DNA of 46,529 bases from a virus, in IMG/VR virus record IMGVR_UViG_3300026457_000025, positions 1 through 46,529 of that record. One strand, written 5' to 3'. This document shows, in pieces, positions 16,338-25,501 of the stretch (positions within the stretch are counted from its first letter, which is position 1; each line of letters begins with the position of its first letter). The translations under genes and the position numbers were made by a program. The notes under the pieces are model-generated. The model was not told where the DNA came from. It was given only the letters and a program-made list of their open reading frames with translations, and searched no databases.

Positions 16338-17312
16338 TCAGTCCATCACCAGGAGTTTCTGGCGGAACACACCGGGATTGCGCTGAGCCTGCGACAGATA
16401 ACGCCAAGCATTTGCAGGGTCACGTTCAGCCACGTTGCCAAAGTTATCCCAGAAGTTTTGCGAATCCATGTCTAGCTGAGGACTGGGAGGAACTGGCATA
16501 TTGGCCCGCTCCAGAGAGGGGTTGTAGTACTCCTGCTCAGGATAAGCTTGCTGCTCTTGATAACCATAAGCAGGTTGCTCATCTTTAACGGGGTAGGGAC
16601 CGTTCTCACCGAAGAACTCACAGGTGTAATCAGCCAGTACATCAGGATCAGTCAAGATCCGTTCGTAAGCTTGATGTTCCTGGGCCAGTTCTTCCAGCAG
16701 TTGAACAGCTTCTGTCAGTTGCTCATAACGAGCAATCAAAGCATCTTCAACGGTGCAGGCATATTCATTGAGAACAGCAGGAGCATCGGCACCGAAGTGA
16801 TCAATAACCTCAAGACTTTGAGGACTTACCCCGTTTGCGAGGAGCTGCTGCGTTGTTATTTCCTGCGATGTTTGGGAAGAGTTGGGCGAGTAACCCTGGC
16901 TGGACGGATAGATCGGGGCTGCCGAATTGTTGCTGTACCCCACGCTCTGTTGGGAACTGAAGCTGGCCGGGTCGATTCCTTGTGTCGGTGCGGACTGTTG
17001 ACCCTGGAACGGGAATTGAACTGGTGAACTCAGGAGTGACACCACCCGGTTGAACGCTTCCTTGTACGGGTTCTCCGCTGTAGGTTGGGACGGCTGGTAC
17101 GACTGGATAGGGGCGTAAGGTGCCGCCGAGATCTGCGCCTGCATCTGGGGCGCTGGTGCTTGGGCCGGCTGGTAAGGTGCCACCCACTGGCTGGTTGTTG
17201 CCACCGGAGCCTGCGCTGCCGTCTGTTGTGCTACCGGCGCCGCGTAGCTGCTCGGCGGGGTCGAATACTGTTGGGGTACCGATTGGATCGGCGCTGCGGT
17301 ATCGGCCTGCAT
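16338..17312 (-). CDS. probable scaffolding protein, start nested in portal gene
   Basis: 324 aa. The first ~167 residues are Pro/Gln/Ser/Ala-rich and overlap the portal C-terminus in another frame (503 bases). The rest is helical and acidic: LEVIDHFGADAPAVLNEYACTV, EQLTEAVQLLEELAQEH, then a Tyr/Pro-rich tail and RDPANAWRYLSQAQ. Coiled-coil content, position between portal and capsid and low-complexity ends suit a scaffold. The ATG at 17312 has a Shine-Dalgarno site (AAGAGGT, 5 bases away), and no in-frame start exists just past the portal stop, so the overlap is probably real. Confidence 0.62.
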   Translation of the reverse strand: MQADTAAPIQSVPQQYSTPPSSYAAPVAQQTAAQAPVATTSQWVAPYQPAQAPAPQMQAQISAAPYAPIQSYQPSQPTAENPYKEAFNRVVSLLSSPVQFPFQGQQSAPTQGIDPASFSSQQSVGYSNNSAAPIYPSSQGYSPNSSQTSQEITTQQLLANGVSPQSLEVIDHFGADAPAVLNEYACTVEDALIARYEQLTEAVQLLEELAQEHQAYERILTDPDVLADYTCEFFGENGPYPVKDEQPAYGYQEQQAYPEQEYYNPSLERANMPVPPSPQLDMDSQNFWDNFGNVAERDPANAWRYLSQAQRNPGVFRQKLLVMD

Positions 17313-19044
17313 AAGTTACCTCTTTCTGGAGACTTTCGAGTGTTCTGTAAAGGAATGGCGTCAGATCAAGACGCGGATCAGCTGCCAGAGGGAGATCTGG
17401 GCGCTGGGGGTGAGGAGTGCGCATCTCTTGATTAATGAGATCAAGGAACGATGCATACGCTCGTTGCACTTGGCCAACCATCCGGAAGGGATAACCAGAG
17501 AGCATTTCTGCTACCTCGTCATCCGTCTTGGACGGGAACAAGTACTTAAGTGCCTCAATACTATCAACACCCAATTCTTGTAAGTTACGGGTAAAGATAG
17601 ATTGATTAACTTTGTCCTGTGGCGTGTCTTCATAAACAGGACCCATCCAGCGCCAAAGCACTGTGCGGTCGCCGTCAGGGGCAAGACCAATGACACCATT
17701 AGGAATTTCTTTGGTTTCAAAAGCTTTATCGAGAGCTTTCTCTAAACCCTTCTCATACTTTTCTTTTGCTTTTTGATGTTTCTCTAATGCTGCTTCATCT
17801 GCATTCTCAGGCAATATCGGATATGTTAACCCAGATGCAACTGCTAATGATTTACGGAAGAGCTGTTCTTCCTGATAGATCATCAACTCAAAGCAACGGC
17901 AGATGCCATAGGTATAGAGCTGCAGACACTTTTTCTTTGCTGTGGCGCTAACACGTCCGTAAGCTGATTTGATTTCAGTTGCGGTGACGTTAGTAATCGA
18001 CAGGTCATCAATACCACCAAGCGCCAGGCGAATCTCAGAACGCAACTGATCCACATAGCGGGACTGGTCTGTACTGATGGCGTTAGGTGTAATGAAACCA
18101 ACGCGATCAGTCGGCTCCAGGTTGGCAATCACCCGTGGCACACGTAGGCCGCCACCAGGAAGTCCGATGTAGCCAGCTTGCTTGCGCTCTGTTGGATCCT
18201 GTTTAAAGGTGGAGCTAGAGAGGGAGAACTCAGATTGGAAACCAGATTGGCTTGCAATGCTGGGGCGTTGTACTGCACCTTCCTGTGACGACTCAACAAT
18301 GTCGTGCTTTGGACGGGAGGACAGCAGTGTGGGGTTACCAAAGAACGACAGGTTTGCCCTGATGTTCTTGACCATCTCATCGTGAGCAATGATCTGGTTA
18401 GCTAACCATTCAAACTCACCGCTGCCATCAGTACCAAAAGCGTCAGGGTTATTGAGAACTTCTACGCATGGAATAAAGCCCAGCGTGTTCTCAAGTACTT
18501 TGTTATCGTTGAAATTAAGTGTCGTCTCCAGGGAATCAAACGACAGTTCTTGTTCACTGTGGAGTTCGTGAATCTCACTTGGCGTGATACGGAGCCGCAC
18601 ATAACGCTTATCAGTAACCAGGCCTACGCCACCAAATCCACGACTGGATTTAACCTTATATGCATAGATGATGATGACTTCTTCTAGATCACCATCTGGA
18701 GAGTAATAAGTACGGTAAGCATCTTTATCAAACCAATACAAACGATAGGTTTTCTTTGTTGGCCTGATGTAAAACAGTCCTTTACCGTAAGATAAAAACC
18801 GATCCCAAATAGAATCTAAGCGTGCATCTAAACGATTGAACTTGATAACTTGTTGGATAAAATCAAAACGTTGCGTTCCAAAGTTATCTTGATTGGGATA
18901 AAACTCGACGCCCTGCCGAATCCCAAACATTTTCATTTGGGAGAGGTGGGCATTGATGAGCATCGTGTCTGCCGTGCCCGTGGACTCACGGTTCACAACA
19001 GCTTTGAGCATTCCTTCTAAAACGGATTGGCTCTGGGTGCTCAT
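16810..19044 (-). CDS. portal protein
   Basis: 744 aa. Long alpha/beta protein two genes after the large terminase. Portal-like features: YGKGLFYIRPTKKTYRLYWFD, ANQIIAHDEMVKNIRANLSFFGNPTLLS, YVDQLRSEIRLALGG, ITNVTATEIKSAYGRVSATAKKK (the long helix region) and VLWRWMGPVYED. The last ~170 residues are Pro/Gly/Ser-rich, end in a basic RKRGKSSKS tail and are overprinted by the scaffold gene. This tail is unusual for portals and could be a late extension. Confidence 0.82.
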   Translation of the reverse strand: MSTQSQSVLEGMLKAVVNRESTGTADTMLINAHLSQMKMFGIRQGVEFYPNQDNFGTQRFDFIQQVIKFNRLDARLDSIWDRFLSYGKGLFYIRPTKKTYRLYWFDKDAYRTYYSPDGDLEEVIIIYAYKVKSSRGFGGVGLVTDKRYVRLRITPSEIHELHSEQELSFDSLETTLNFNDNKVLENTLGFIPCVEVLNNPDAFGTDGSGEFEWLANQIIAHDEMVKNIRANLSFFGNPTLLSSRPKHDIVESSQEGAVQRPSIASQSGFQSEFSLSSSTFKQDPTERKQAGYIGLPGGGLRVPRVIANLEPTDRVGFITPNAISTDQSRYVDQLRSEIRLALGGIDDLSITNVTATEIKSAYGRVSATAKKKCLQLYTYGICRCFELMIYQEEQLFRKSLAVASGLTYPILPENADEAALEKHQKAKEKYEKGLEKALDKAFETKEIPNGVIGLAPDGDRTVLWRWMGPVYEDTPQDKVNQSIFTRNLQELGVDSIEALKYLFPSKTDDEVAEMLSGYPFRMVGQVQRAYASFLDLINQEMRTPHPQRPDLPLAADPRLDLTPFLYRTLESLQKEVTYAGRYRSADPIGTPTVFDPAEQLRGAGSTTDGSAGSGGNNQPVGGTLPAGPSTSAPDAGADLGGTLRPYPVVPAVPTYSGEPVQGSVQPGGVTPEFTSSIPVPGSTVRTDTRNRPGQLQFPTERGVQQQFGSPDLSVQPGLLAQLFPNIAGNNNAAAPRKRGKSSKS
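17318..17324 (-). promoter_or_regulatory. Shine-Dalgarno site inside portal gene
   Basis: AAGAGGT on the minus strand, 5 bases before the ATG at 17312. It supports internal initiation of the scaffold gene within the portal reading frame. Confidence 0.65.
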
Positions 19045-19060
19045 AGTGGGAAAAAATTAA

Positions 19061-19246
19061 TTAGTTGTCTTCGATCTCGTAACCAGTTTGCAGGCGCCGT
19101 AAGGTAATTACGTCATCCTCTACCTCAATATCAAACTCAGTTCCTGGTTGGAGCGCCATGTCGTGACACAGCTCATCAGGTAAAGGAATGATAGCTGAAC
19201 CGTAAGCATCTTGCTCAAGTTCAACAACAAAGTAACCGGTGCTCAT
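19061..19246 (-). CDS. AbrB/MazE-type swapped-hairpin DNA-binding protein
   Basis: 61 aa. GSAIIPLPDELCHDMALQPGTEFDIEVEDDVITLRRL matches the AbrB/SpoVT/MazE beta fold (I-LP-E-----L--G---I---D--I-L). It is strongly acidic. It sits alone between terminase and portal with no toxin partner, so a regulator of late transcription is more likely than an antitoxin. Only the fold is supported. Confidence 0.68.
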   Translation of the reverse strand: MSTGYFVVELEQDAYGSAIIPLPDELCHDMALQPGTEFDIEVEDDVITLRRLQTGYEIEDN

Positions 19247-19286
19247 TTGGACGTAGTATCAGTCTAATTCCGACAATACTCTAACC

Positions 19287-20810
19287 TTAATATTCCAACT
19301 CCAACTTGCCCCGTGTCATCAGGCCATTGCAGAGCCAGACCATGGCATCCACACAATCGTCGTGAGAGCTAACGCCAAAGTTAATGATCTCATCATGGAG
19401 CGCTTGGAACTTGCGATACTTGTTGAAGAAGATCTTGCGCTGCTCAAACAGACCCATGATGCCCCGGAAGCGTGCCAGTTTGTCGCCACGGAATCCTTTG
19501 ACTGGATGCCAGATCATGTTGTAGAGACCGTGCTCACCTAAACAGATGCGCTTGAAGTCCGCCTCCAGAGATGCTTGGTAGGCCACCGCTTCTGACCAAA
19601 TATCCACGTTGGATCCAGTGGGGAAATATTTGTCACCATCTTTATAAACAATTCCCCATTCATACATCATTTCCATCATGGCTTCTAGCTTCTCCAGGTT
19701 GCCCATCAACCGGAGGCGCTTGGTATCAATGATGTAGATCTTGTCCCCAACCCTACCCCCTAGTACAAACACACTATAGTCATTACGTTCACGGACACCA
19801 GCTGATAGGTCAACACCAACGCCCAACGTGTCGAACTCAGTTGGGATCTTGCTCTTGATTAGCAGCTCAGGAGAAACCGACAGCTCACTGGTTTGGATAA
19901 TCTGGTTTTGATACTGGAAACTAAAACTGATGGGAGCCTGGCGCTTACGATCTTGCAAGTATTCCAGTGACCACATCTCAGGCCAGTAGGATTTATCGTC
20001 ACCATTCTCATCAACTGTAATGGCAGATTGAACAATCTGCACCCAATCATTGGCTGGCGTAAAGGTTGTGTTGTGAATGTCGTCATGGCGGAATCGGGTG
20101 CCAAGACAGATAGCCCGAGCACCTTCAAACATGGTCGGAACAATAACTGAGTTCCAGTTATCTTCCATGGCTGCACGAATATCTTTGTTCTTAATATCGT
20201 CTGCACTCTTGATAGCGTCATCAATAATACAAAGGTGCGAACGTTTTGAGGTCACAGCACCTTTCAAACCTGCACAACAAACAGTAAATTCTTCTTCACC
20301 AGTTGATCTAATCCCTGCAAACTTCCAATCAATACTCCAATATTCGTTAGAGTTGATCCCTTTGGCAATCTTAACCATTGGGAAGATTTCTTTATAGTGC
20401 TTATTCTCTTCAATGATTCGTTTAATGGCTGCACTCTTAGGACGTGCAACATCAACTGTGTAAGAAATATAGAGAATCTTTAGCGGTTTCTTGTGCAGTG
20501 CATGGATACCAATCGACCACGCTGTAAACAAACCAAGCACCGTGGATTTTGCTGAACCCCGTGGCGCCAGGATGTCTACATTGGGGCCAGCAATACCAAT
20601 CAAACATTCAGAGTTGTTGCCTGTGCAAAGGTGCTCATGCCATAGGCGCATGTGCGTTGCAGGTGGTTTCTCACCTACAACATCACAGAAGTAAGAAAAA
20701 TCAACCCGTGCTCTTTCAATATCAATATCGCTGGTCTTCTTAACAACCTGTTGCTTTGCACCGGCACGGGCAGTCCGCCTGTAAACAGCGTAAAGGGATG
20801 TGTTTGCCAT
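19287..20810 (-). CDS. terL: large terminase subunit
   Basis: 507 aa. Packaging ATPase and nuclease. Walker A LAPRGSAKST (81-90), Walker B LCIIDD (193-198), motif III region CLGTRF (235-240). The RNase H-like nuclease starts GVGVDLSAG with D334, continues through VDIWSEAVAYQ and ends SSHDDCVDAMVW with further acidic residues. Length is typical. The small terminase candidate lies 23 bases upstream and portal downstream, giving a standard packaging order. Confidence 0.95.
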   Translation of the reverse strand: MANTSLYAVYRRTARAGAKQQVVKKTSDIDIERARVDFSYFCDVVGEKPPATHMRLWHEHLCTGNNSECLIGIAGPNVDILAPRGSAKSTVLGLFTAWSIGIHALHKKPLKILYISYTVDVARPKSAAIKRIIEENKHYKEIFPMVKIAKGINSNEYWSIDWKFAGIRSTGEEEFTVCCAGLKGAVTSKRSHLCIIDDAIKSADDIKNKDIRAAMEDNWNSVIVPTMFEGARAICLGTRFRHDDIHNTTFTPANDWVQIVQSAITVDENGDDKSYWPEMWSLEYLQDRKRQAPISFSFQYQNQIIQTSELSVSPELLIKSKIPTEFDTLGVGVDLSAGVRERNDYSVFVLGGRVGDKIYIIDTKRLRLMGNLEKLEAMMEMMYEWGIVYKDGDKYFPTGSNVDIWSEAVAYQASLEADFKRICLGEHGLYNMIWHPVKGFRGDKLARFRGIMGLFEQRKIFFNKYRKFQALHDEIINFGVSSHDDCVDAMVWLCNGLMTRGKLELEY

Positions 20811-20833
20811 CCCCTTACCCTAACTCCCTACAC

Positions 20834-21319
20834 TCAGGATTCTTCCGCCAGGATTTTTGTCCACACAGCCATGACTGCATCCTGGAGTGGACCTTCAATG
20901 GGATCATCCTTAAAGATCAAAACAATCTCACGCAACGCCCGATCAGCACCAGCAAGGATCAAACCTTGCTTATCACCAACGTAGCGTTCATCTTGAATTT
21001 GCTTGATGGCACCACGCAGTTCTTTCTGGAGCATGGCGATACGAGCAGTGCCGTTATCTTGTTTCACCATGCCCAGATCAATGGCTTGACGTAGCTTCTC
21101 TACGTCTTCTCGCATACTGCCTACTTCAATCTCCAGGATCTGTTGGAGATTAGTTTTCTTAAAGGTGGACTGCTGCCACTGGTCACAATCAACGATGCTA
21201 CCTGTATACCCAAGAAAACGGGCATACAGGTACATTTGGATCGGAGAACTGTGCTTTTTACAGAATGTAAGGAACGCTTCTTTTTCGTTAGGAGTTAAAG
21301 TTTCTAGCCAATCAATCAT
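20834..21319 (-). CDS. probable small terminase subunit
   Basis: 161 aa, mostly helical. The N-terminus has a helical DNA-binding-like segment (LTPNEKEAFLTFCKKHSSPIQMYLYARFLG), the middle a coiled coil (VEKLRQAIDLGMVKQDN, IAMLQKELRGAIKQIQDERY), the end EGPLQDAVMAVWTKIL. Position directly before the large subunit and this layout fit; no signature motif exists to prove it. Confidence 0.6.
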   Translation of the reverse strand: MIDWLETLTPNEKEAFLTFCKKHSSPIQMYLYARFLGYTGSIVDCDQWQQSTFKKTNLQQILEIEVGSMREDVEKLRQAIDLGMVKQDNGTARIAMLQKELRGAIKQIQDERYVGDKQGLILAGADRALREIVLIFKDDPIEGPLQDAVMAVWTKILAEES

Positions 21320-22287
21320 GCACGGAATGCGCTGCGTGCTTGACTATAATCCTTCTCCTCTCTATAGCGACGATAGAGTTCCTGTTGCAGTTCGGTTTCC
21401 CGCTGTTCTTGAGCTTGCTTGCCAACAGTCAAACGTTCTTCTGCACCCGTTAATCCAATCTGACGTTCTTGACCGGCAAGCAATTCAGATTGTGTTTTAC
21501 GTTGCTCTCCACCTGTTAAACCGATTTGACGCTCTGCACTTTCAGAAGCAAGACGTTGAGTTTCAATCTGACCACGCGTTGATTCGGTGGCAGCAAAACG
21601 TGTGGCGCCAGCAGATTGTTCAGAAGCATATTTAGTTGCTTCTGCTTGTGCTTGAGCACCTTGCAGGTTAAATTCACCCAAACGCTCGTTGGATTTGTTT
21701 TCGAGCATCTGCTCATCCAAGCGATATTGACCCTCTAGCTCATTAAAGGTTTCTGCTTGGGAAGAACCAAGCACATCCATAATGCTGCCAAAGACGCTTT
21801 CAATATCGCCAAGATCAACAAAAGTGCCTGCAGGTGTTTTTGTTATTTGGGTTTTACCACCATCTTTGCCTTTTCCATCTTTACCTTTATCTTTACCTTT
21901 TAAACTAATCGTGCCACTTTGAATGCCTTGCTTTAGAAGATCTTTACCTTGGCTGCCAAACTTTTGAATTAACTGATCTTTTTCTTTAGGACTAATTGTA
22001 GATCCAAGACCAGATAGGAAAGTCTGTGCTTTTTGAATTGAAGTTTTTTGAGTACCGCCACCAGACTTTGGCGTGCCAGAACTGGACGCTTTAGGCACAC
22101 CGCCTGCTGGTGTTGGTTTTGGGGCAGAGCTAGAAGGCCCTGTGCGCGGTGCCGTTGGGGTTGTTGCCCGCGCTGTTGATGCAGCAGGAGCGGGCGGGGG
22201 AGACGGACGTGGTGCTGACGGTGGAGATCCACCTCCACTCCGTGCACCGCTGCCACCTTTGGATCCGCCACCTCCTTTTGCTGCCAT
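21316..22287 (-). CDS. virion protein with low-complexity N-terminus and ERQIGLTG repeats
   Basis: 323 aa. Residues 1-80 are Gly/Ser/Pro/Ala-rich and resemble a disordered linker. The middle is Lys/Gly-rich (SLKGKDKGKDGKGKDGGK). The C-terminal third is a charged coiled coil with the repeat ERQIGLTG twice (SAERQIGLTGGEQRKTQ and GQERQIGLTGAEERLT). Such Q/E-rich repeats are typical of internal virion proteins in aquatic phages. Overlaps the next start by 4 bases. Confidence 0.65.
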   Translation of the reverse strand: MAAKGGGGSKGGSGARSGGGSPPSAPRPSPPPAPAASTARATTPTAPRTGPSSSAPKPTPAGGVPKASSSGTPKSGGGTQKTSIQKAQTFLSGLGSTISPKEKDQLIQKFGSQGKDLLKQGIQSGTISLKGKDKGKDGKGKDGGKTQITKTPAGTFVDLGDIESVFGSIMDVLGSSQAETFNELEGQYRLDEQMLENKSNERLGEFNLQGAQAQAEATKYASEQSAGATRFAATESTRGQIETQRLASESAERQIGLTGGEQRKTQSELLAGQERQIGLTGAEERLTVGKQAQEQRETELQQELYRRYREEKDYSQARSAFRA

Positions 22288-22330
22288 GAAAAATCCTGTT
22301 TAAACTGCTTTAACTATTATAGAGTTGTTA

Positions 22331-22912
22331 TCAACGACGATAACGGAAAGGCTCAACCGTTGCACGCTTGAGATCACCAAATGCACGACGCTTTTCAGCT
22401 TGTGCAGATGCTGCTAAACCAAGTTGTTGTTGCATCGACAGGTTGCGTGCAGCTTGAGCAGTAGGAGATAACTCCTTCGTTTCAAAAGCTTGCATCTGAC
22501 GATTCAGCTCCTGGTTGCGCATGTACTCTGTGAAGGGGAGTGATGCAGCACCAAACGCTGTAGCAGCGCCAAGGTTTAAAACGTTTTGCTTAGCTTCTGA
22601 CTCCAGGAGATCTTGTTGTAGTGCTCTGGATAATTCCTTATAAGCATCTACATTTAAACCAGTTGGAGACAAATCCTGTGCACCAGCAACAGAAGGTGGT
22701 TGCGCAAAATATTGAAAAGGTTTGGCAACATCGCCAATTGTCTTTTTATATTCTTCTAAAGCAAGATCAATCGTTTTGCCAGTATTAAAATCAATTCCTT
22801 TGTATTTACCAAAAGCAGCTTTTAATTTATCAAGATCAATTTTATTACTAGCCGTTGCTCCAAAATAATTTGGTGTCGTGGACTGATAAAAGCTGTTGAA
22901 ATCTTGAGGCAT
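22331..22912 (-). CDS. helical internal virion protein
   Basis: 193 aa. The N-terminus (FNSFYQSTTPNYFGA) contains TTPNYF, reminiscent of the PTNYF tails on the lysins. The middle is helical (LDKLKAAFGKYKGIDF, LSRALQQDLLESEAKQNVL), the end QAEKRRAFGDLKRATVEPFRY. Ala/Gln-rich, no clear membrane segment beyond LGAATAFGAASLPF. Role unknown; in a block of probable ejection proteins. Confidence 0.58.
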   Translation of the reverse strand: MPQDFNSFYQSTTPNYFGATASNKIDLDKLKAAFGKYKGIDFNTGKTIDLALEEYKKTIGDVAKPFQYFAQPPSVAGAQDLSPTGLNVDAYKELSRALQQDLLESEAKQNVLNLGAATAFGAASLPFTEYMRNQELNRQMQAFETKELSPTAQAARNLSMQQQLGLAASAQAEKRRAFGDLKRATVEPFRYRR

Positions 22913-22927
22913 GATCAGCCCCTCCTA

Positions 22928-23734
22928 TCAGAAGTAACGGTACTGGGTAGCACCAGCTTGACCAATGTTGCTCATGAAACCTTCTGCCATTCGCTGAGCG
23001 CCAAGCTGACCTTGCTGACGCATTGCAGCATCAGTAGCCAGAGCAGTCGCCAGTTGAGCAGCCTTAGCACCACGGATCAGATCAGCTTCTTTCGAACGCT
23101 GCTGATAAGCTTCTTGGTAAGGGGCATAACGCAGAGCATTCTGCAGACTTTGCATGTACTGCTGTTGTTCAAAACGCAGCTGACTTTGAATAGCACCAAG
23201 AGGATCAGCGTAACCAGCAGTACCTGGAGGGCCGAACTGACCGAGGTTAGAGGGGGTCATCTGACCAGACTCATAACCAGGCACATCAGGAAGCTGGGGC
23301 ATACCTGCACCCGTTGCTTGCTGAGTTAAGCCAACAGCTTTGGAGATTGGAGTAACAGCCTTACCTGCAAGACTTGCGCCGCCAGCAGCAAGGGCAGGAA
23401 CAGCTAAGCCACCGCCAATCAGCGCAGCACCGCCAAGACCTTTAGCAAGGGCAGCTTTACCAAGAGCTTGCTGGCCAATCGGGTTAAGGGTGCTGGCGCC
23501 ACTACGAGCAAACAATTGAGACGCTTTATAAGCTTCTGGAGCAACTTTTGCTGCAAGGCCTGTACCAGCAAGCCGTGTACCAATAGCACCGGCCGCACCA
23601 GGAAGAATAGCACCTAAACCCGTACCAAGGAGGCCACCGCCAATCGTTTGACCAATATCACCACCACTACGTTTGTAAGCTTCTGCTGCGCCTAGTCCGC
23701 CTCCGAATAAAGCACTAATCAATAACGGGTTCAT
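22928..23734 (-). CDS. Gly/Ala-rich membrane-active virion protein
   Basis: 268 aa. Long Gly/Ala/Leu stretches (ISALFGGGLGAAEAY, IGGGLLGTGLGAILPGAAGAIGTRL, LGGAALIGGGLAVPALAAGGASL) could insert in membranes. The C-terminal part is a Gln-rich helix (LRFEQQQYMQSLQNALRYAPYQEAY) ending ATQYRYF. This plan recurs in internal core or ejection proteins that form a conduit. It ends in YF like three other proteins here. Confidence 0.6.
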   Translation of the reverse strand: MNPLLISALFGGGLGAAEAYKRSGGDIGQTIGGGLLGTGLGAILPGAAGAIGTRLAGTGLAAKVAPEAYKASQLFARSGASTLNPIGQQALGKAALAKGLGGAALIGGGLAVPALAAGGASLAGKAVTPISKAVGLTQQATGAGMPQLPDVPGYESGQMTPSNLGQFGPPGTAGYADPLGAIQSQLRFEQQQYMQSLQNALRYAPYQEAYQQRSKEADLIRGAKAAQLATALATDAAMRQQGQLGAQRMAEGFMSNIGQAGATQYRYF

Positions 23735-23783
23735 GAAATTAAATCCTCTTAATTGTTATTTTAGAAGAACTATGCTCAACATC

Positions 23784-24290
23784 TTATGCGCCAAACATGC
23801 TTGCTGCTCTGCCACCTGCAGCAAGAAGTCCAGCAGCAACTTGTCCTCCGGGAATAATACCTGCAATTGGTGCAGCAATGCTGGCAATACTGCTGATAAC
23901 TCCGGGGCCTCCTCCAGACTGTGTGGTTTTTTGAGTAGCACCGGGCATGTACATTGTGTAGCCACGCCCACGTGCGGCAGTACCTGCATTAGATGCGTAG
24001 CCACGATAATCTTTGGAGTTGCTATAACCACTATTTTGTTGTTTATAAGCAAGCGCTTTATTTAAAGCACTAACTCCTGCACTTAACCAATCTGGTTGAT
24101 CAGAACGGGATCCTAATGCACCAGTTCCACTTAAACCTGGCAAATTTAAAGAGCCACCCCAATCAACACCTGGCGTTTGTCCCCAGTCAGTGCCGCCACC
24201 TGCAGAGCCCCAATCGTAACCACCAATGGTAGGTGCTTGGCCTTTAAAGATATTATCTGTTTGAACGTAATTGTCGTAAAGTCCAGCCAT
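23784..24290 (-). CDS. Gly-rich virion protein
   Basis: 168 aa from the ATG at 24290, just past the upstream stop (an ATG at 24323 would overlap it). The N-terminal half has WG repeats (YDWGSAGGGTDWGQ, VDWGGSLNLPGLSG). The C-terminus is hydrophobic (VISSIASIAAPIAGIIPGGQVAAGLLAAGGRA). Likely internal virion or membrane-interacting; no family recognised. The 49 bases to 23735 show nothing notable. Confidence 0.58.
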   Translation of the reverse strand: MAGLYDNYVQTDNIFKGQAPTIGGYDWGSAGGGTDWGQTPGVDWGGSLNLPGLSGTGALGSRSDQPDWLSAGVSALNKALAYKQQNSGYSNSKDYRGYASNAGTAARGRGYTMYMPGATQKTTQSGGGPGVISSIASIAAPIAGIIPGGQVAAGLLAAGGRAASMFGA

Positions 24291-24292
24291 TA

Positions 24293-25501
24293 CTAATTCA
24301 TGTATGGAGTAAGTTCTTGCCAACTAGAAACAGGGGGTTGTCCCATGGCTTCTGTTGCAGATTGAAAAGAACCGTATTTGTGCTTTAGGTATTCTACTGG
24401 TTGTTCTTTCTTTAACCGTTCCTCTGCCTGCTTATTAAACAGTGCTTGCGATCCTTTCTTTGCTAAGTAGCCAGCACCAAGGCCAGCAGCTACGATGCCA
24501 GCAGCTGTTGCAAGTTTGGGTGCACCAATCGCTTCTTTCTGTGCAACATCTTCCATCAAGCTGGTGAGATACTGCACACCTCCCCTAGTTCCCTTGTTGA
24601 TTGGAATACCAGCTTTTTCTACAGCAACTTCACGCCCCAGCTGTTTAACAGCCTTCTCCATTTCTGGAGTACGTGCCATTACTGTTTGTGCATAGCGCAT
24701 CTTTTCTGGCAATGCTTTTTGCAATGCTCCTGTTGTTCCAATAGCAGCTGCAGTACCAATAGCTGTGGATGCCGTAACAGGGAAACCAAAATACTGGATC
24801 TCGGGTTCATTCAATCCTTTTGCAGTGCCACGAATAATACCCAGAGGTCCAACAAAAGATTGTGATTGTGGATCAATCTTTCCAAAACCTTCTGGCTTCA
24901 TGTGCTTGTAGCGCAGATACTGTTGGTATGTAGGATAAGCAATCTCAGGACGTTCTTCCTTAAACGTGGAGTAAGGAAGTGGATCACCACGCCGGCCTGT
25001 GAAGTAACGCAGAACAGATTCCGCCATGGGGTTAGCGGATGTGCGTCCTGTTGGATCCTCTTCTTTTGAGACTGGCAAGATGCTCTTGAAGCCAGCAGGG
25101 CGAGCACCTTGAAGCGGATTACCAACAGCACCACCTAAAGCAGCAATAGCAAACGGAGTGCTACGGCCAAGGAGATCTGTGGTGATGGGATCAAGTCCCA
25201 TCTTTTCTCCAGCAGCACGACCTACGTTACGGCCAACAGCTAACGTGTGGTTCAAGAACCAATAGGTTCCGCGTGATGCATCTGTTAAAACATCAAGGGC
25301 ACCAGTGGCAGCAGCCAATGGCAGATTACCTTGCTTAGCATATTTAACTGCTTCTTTTACTCCACCGTAAACAGCGCGTGGTCCTGATGCTCCACGCCCA
25401 AGGTTTAAACCTTGCTCAACGTAATTGCTAAATTCACTGCCAAACTTTCCAGCAGCAGCAATGCTATTGGAGAGATAATTCGGGATATTTGCAAAGCGCA
25501 T
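24293..25501 (-). CDS. large internal virion protein with MRFAN start motif
   Basis: 402 aa. Starts MRFANIPNY, as in the 93-aa protein at 10093-10374. Gly/Ala-rich hydrophobic segments (STPFAIAALGGAVGNPL, STAIGTAAAIGTTGAL, ATAAGIVAAGLGAGYLA) alternate with charged helices. The middle has YFTGRRGDPLPYSTF and PTYQQYLRYKHMKPEG. Shares base 25501 with the upstream gene (TGATG). Probably an ejection or core protein. Confidence 0.6.
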   Translation of the reverse strand: MRFANIPNYLSNSIAAAGKFGSEFSNYVEQGLNLGRGASGPRAVYGGVKEAVKYAKQGNLPLAAATGALDVLTDASRGTYWFLNHTLAVGRNVGRAAGEKMGLDPITTDLLGRSTPFAIAALGGAVGNPLQGARPAGFKSILPVSKEEDPTGRTSANPMAESVLRYFTGRRGDPLPYSTFKEERPEIAYPTYQQYLRYKHMKPEGFGKIDPQSQSFVGPLGIIRGTAKGLNEPEIQYFGFPVTASTAIGTAAAIGTTGALQKALPEKMRYAQTVMARTPEMEKAVKQLGREVAVEKAGIPINKGTRGGVQYLTSLMEDVAQKEAIGAPKLATAAGIVAAGLGAGYLAKKGSQALFNKQAEERLKKEQPVEYLKHKYGSFQSATEAMGQPPVSSWQELTPYMN

